Positions 63,794 to 64,000 of a stretch of 64,000 nt of DNA are shown one piece after another. How positions within the stretch are numbered: the stretch's first letter is position 1; each line of letters starts with the position of its first letter. The notes beneath the pieces are model-generated. The model was not told the DNA's origin and ran no database searches. It saw only the letters and a list, made by a program, of their open reading frames with translations. This DNA is from Anoxybacillus mongoliensis (GTDB taxonomy: Bacteria; Bacillota; Bacilli; Bacillales; Anoxybacillaceae), in NCBI RefSeq assembly GCF_014201515.1, contig NZ_JACHEQ010000011.1, positions 1 to 64,000 of the forward strand, read 5' to 3'. The translations under genes and the position numbers were made by a program.

Positions 63794-64000
63794 ATGTATC
63801 GTGGTCAAGTTCGTGGGAAAGAAGTGATCATTAAGTTAAGCAACCATGTGCGGAAGCAAAAAGTTGATCAAGAAAAGCTATATCAAACGGTTTTGGCATT
63901 TAGTGAAGCAGCATTCGATCAACAGAAAGAACAATTTGGTATTGTAAGCAAACAAGGTTTAATTGTTGCCTCAGTTGAACAACACGATTTGCCTGTGATT
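63794..64000 (+). CDS. N-terminal part of an unrecognised protein, cut by the window end
   Basis: An open frame of 69 codons to the window end, starting MYRGQVRGKEVIIKLSNHVR. GGGAGTGAG precedes the ATG. The segment mixes a basic N-terminus with an amphipathic stretch (LYQTVLAFSEAAFDQQKEQFG). I do not recognise the family. Confidence 0.7.
   Translation, partial: MYRGQVRGKEVIIKLSNHVRKQKVDQEKLYQTVLAFSEAAFDQQKEQFGIVSKQGLIVASVEQHDLPVI

Overview
This window looks like chromosome from a thermophilic, endospore-forming Bacillaceae of the Anoxybacillus/Geobacillus kind. The reasons are family-level likeness and gene order recalled from Bacillus subtilis, not a database search. It carries spore genes (csgA, spoVS, cotE, spoVK, sspP, sspO, sspL), B. 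subtilis-type regulators (TnrA, GlnR, LexA), a RecA beginning [10 protein letters not shown], and long runs collinear with B. subtilis. I see no rRNA, tRNA, insertion sequence, prophage or CRISPR array.

Layout. 0-3.2 kb: csgA and a minus-strand trio (FAD amine/amino-acid oxidase, HAD-IB phosphatase, glycerol-1-phosphate-dehydrogenase-like enzyme). 3.3-5 kb: an SbtA-type bicarbonate transporter and an MpsC-like (DUF2294) protein behind a long leader that looks like a terminator-type RNA switch. 5-10.5 kb: lipid kinase, two small genes behind a Fur-like box, tnrA behind two GlnR/TnrA boxes, a MifM-like arrest peptide in front of yidC2, topB and a rhodanese lipoprotein. 10.6-20 kb: cysteine synthase, then ymfF-ymfH-ymfI-ymfJ-ymfK-rodZ-pgsA-cinA-recA. 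20-36.6 kb: rny-ymdB-spoVS, a dipeptidase, korAB, miaB-ricA-cotE-mutS-mutL-miaA-hfq-spoVK.

36.7-44.1 kb: a six-gene acyl-CoA cluster (two acyl-CoA ligases, acyl-CoA dehydrogenase, CaiB-type CoA transferase, 3-hydroxyacyl-CoA dehydrogenase, thiolase) sits between spoVK and hflX, where B. subtilis has none. It is visibly richer in G+C than its flanks and has no enoyl-CoA hydratase. A TRIC-family channel gene follows. 44.9-59.6 kb returns to B. subtilis order: hflX-ynbB-glnR-glnA, lexA against yneA-yneB-ynzC, tkt, yneF, ccdA-yneI-ccdC, yneK, sspP/sspO and the aconitase gene. 59.6-64 kb: sspL, a YuiD-like gene, an EamA transporter, ypdP-, ypeP-, ypeQ- and ypzA-like genes, a cold-shock gene, and the start of an unrecognised gene cut by the window end.

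The two most interesting regions are regulatory. The first is the 186-nt leader before the mpsC-like/sbtA pair: a strong promoter, nested helices, and a closing helix that shares bases with a terminator. The second is a 92-94-residue membrane leader peptide whose 3' end overlaps a perfect 11-bp hairpin masking the yidC2 ribosome-binding site, which is the MifM-YidC2 design in a divergent form.
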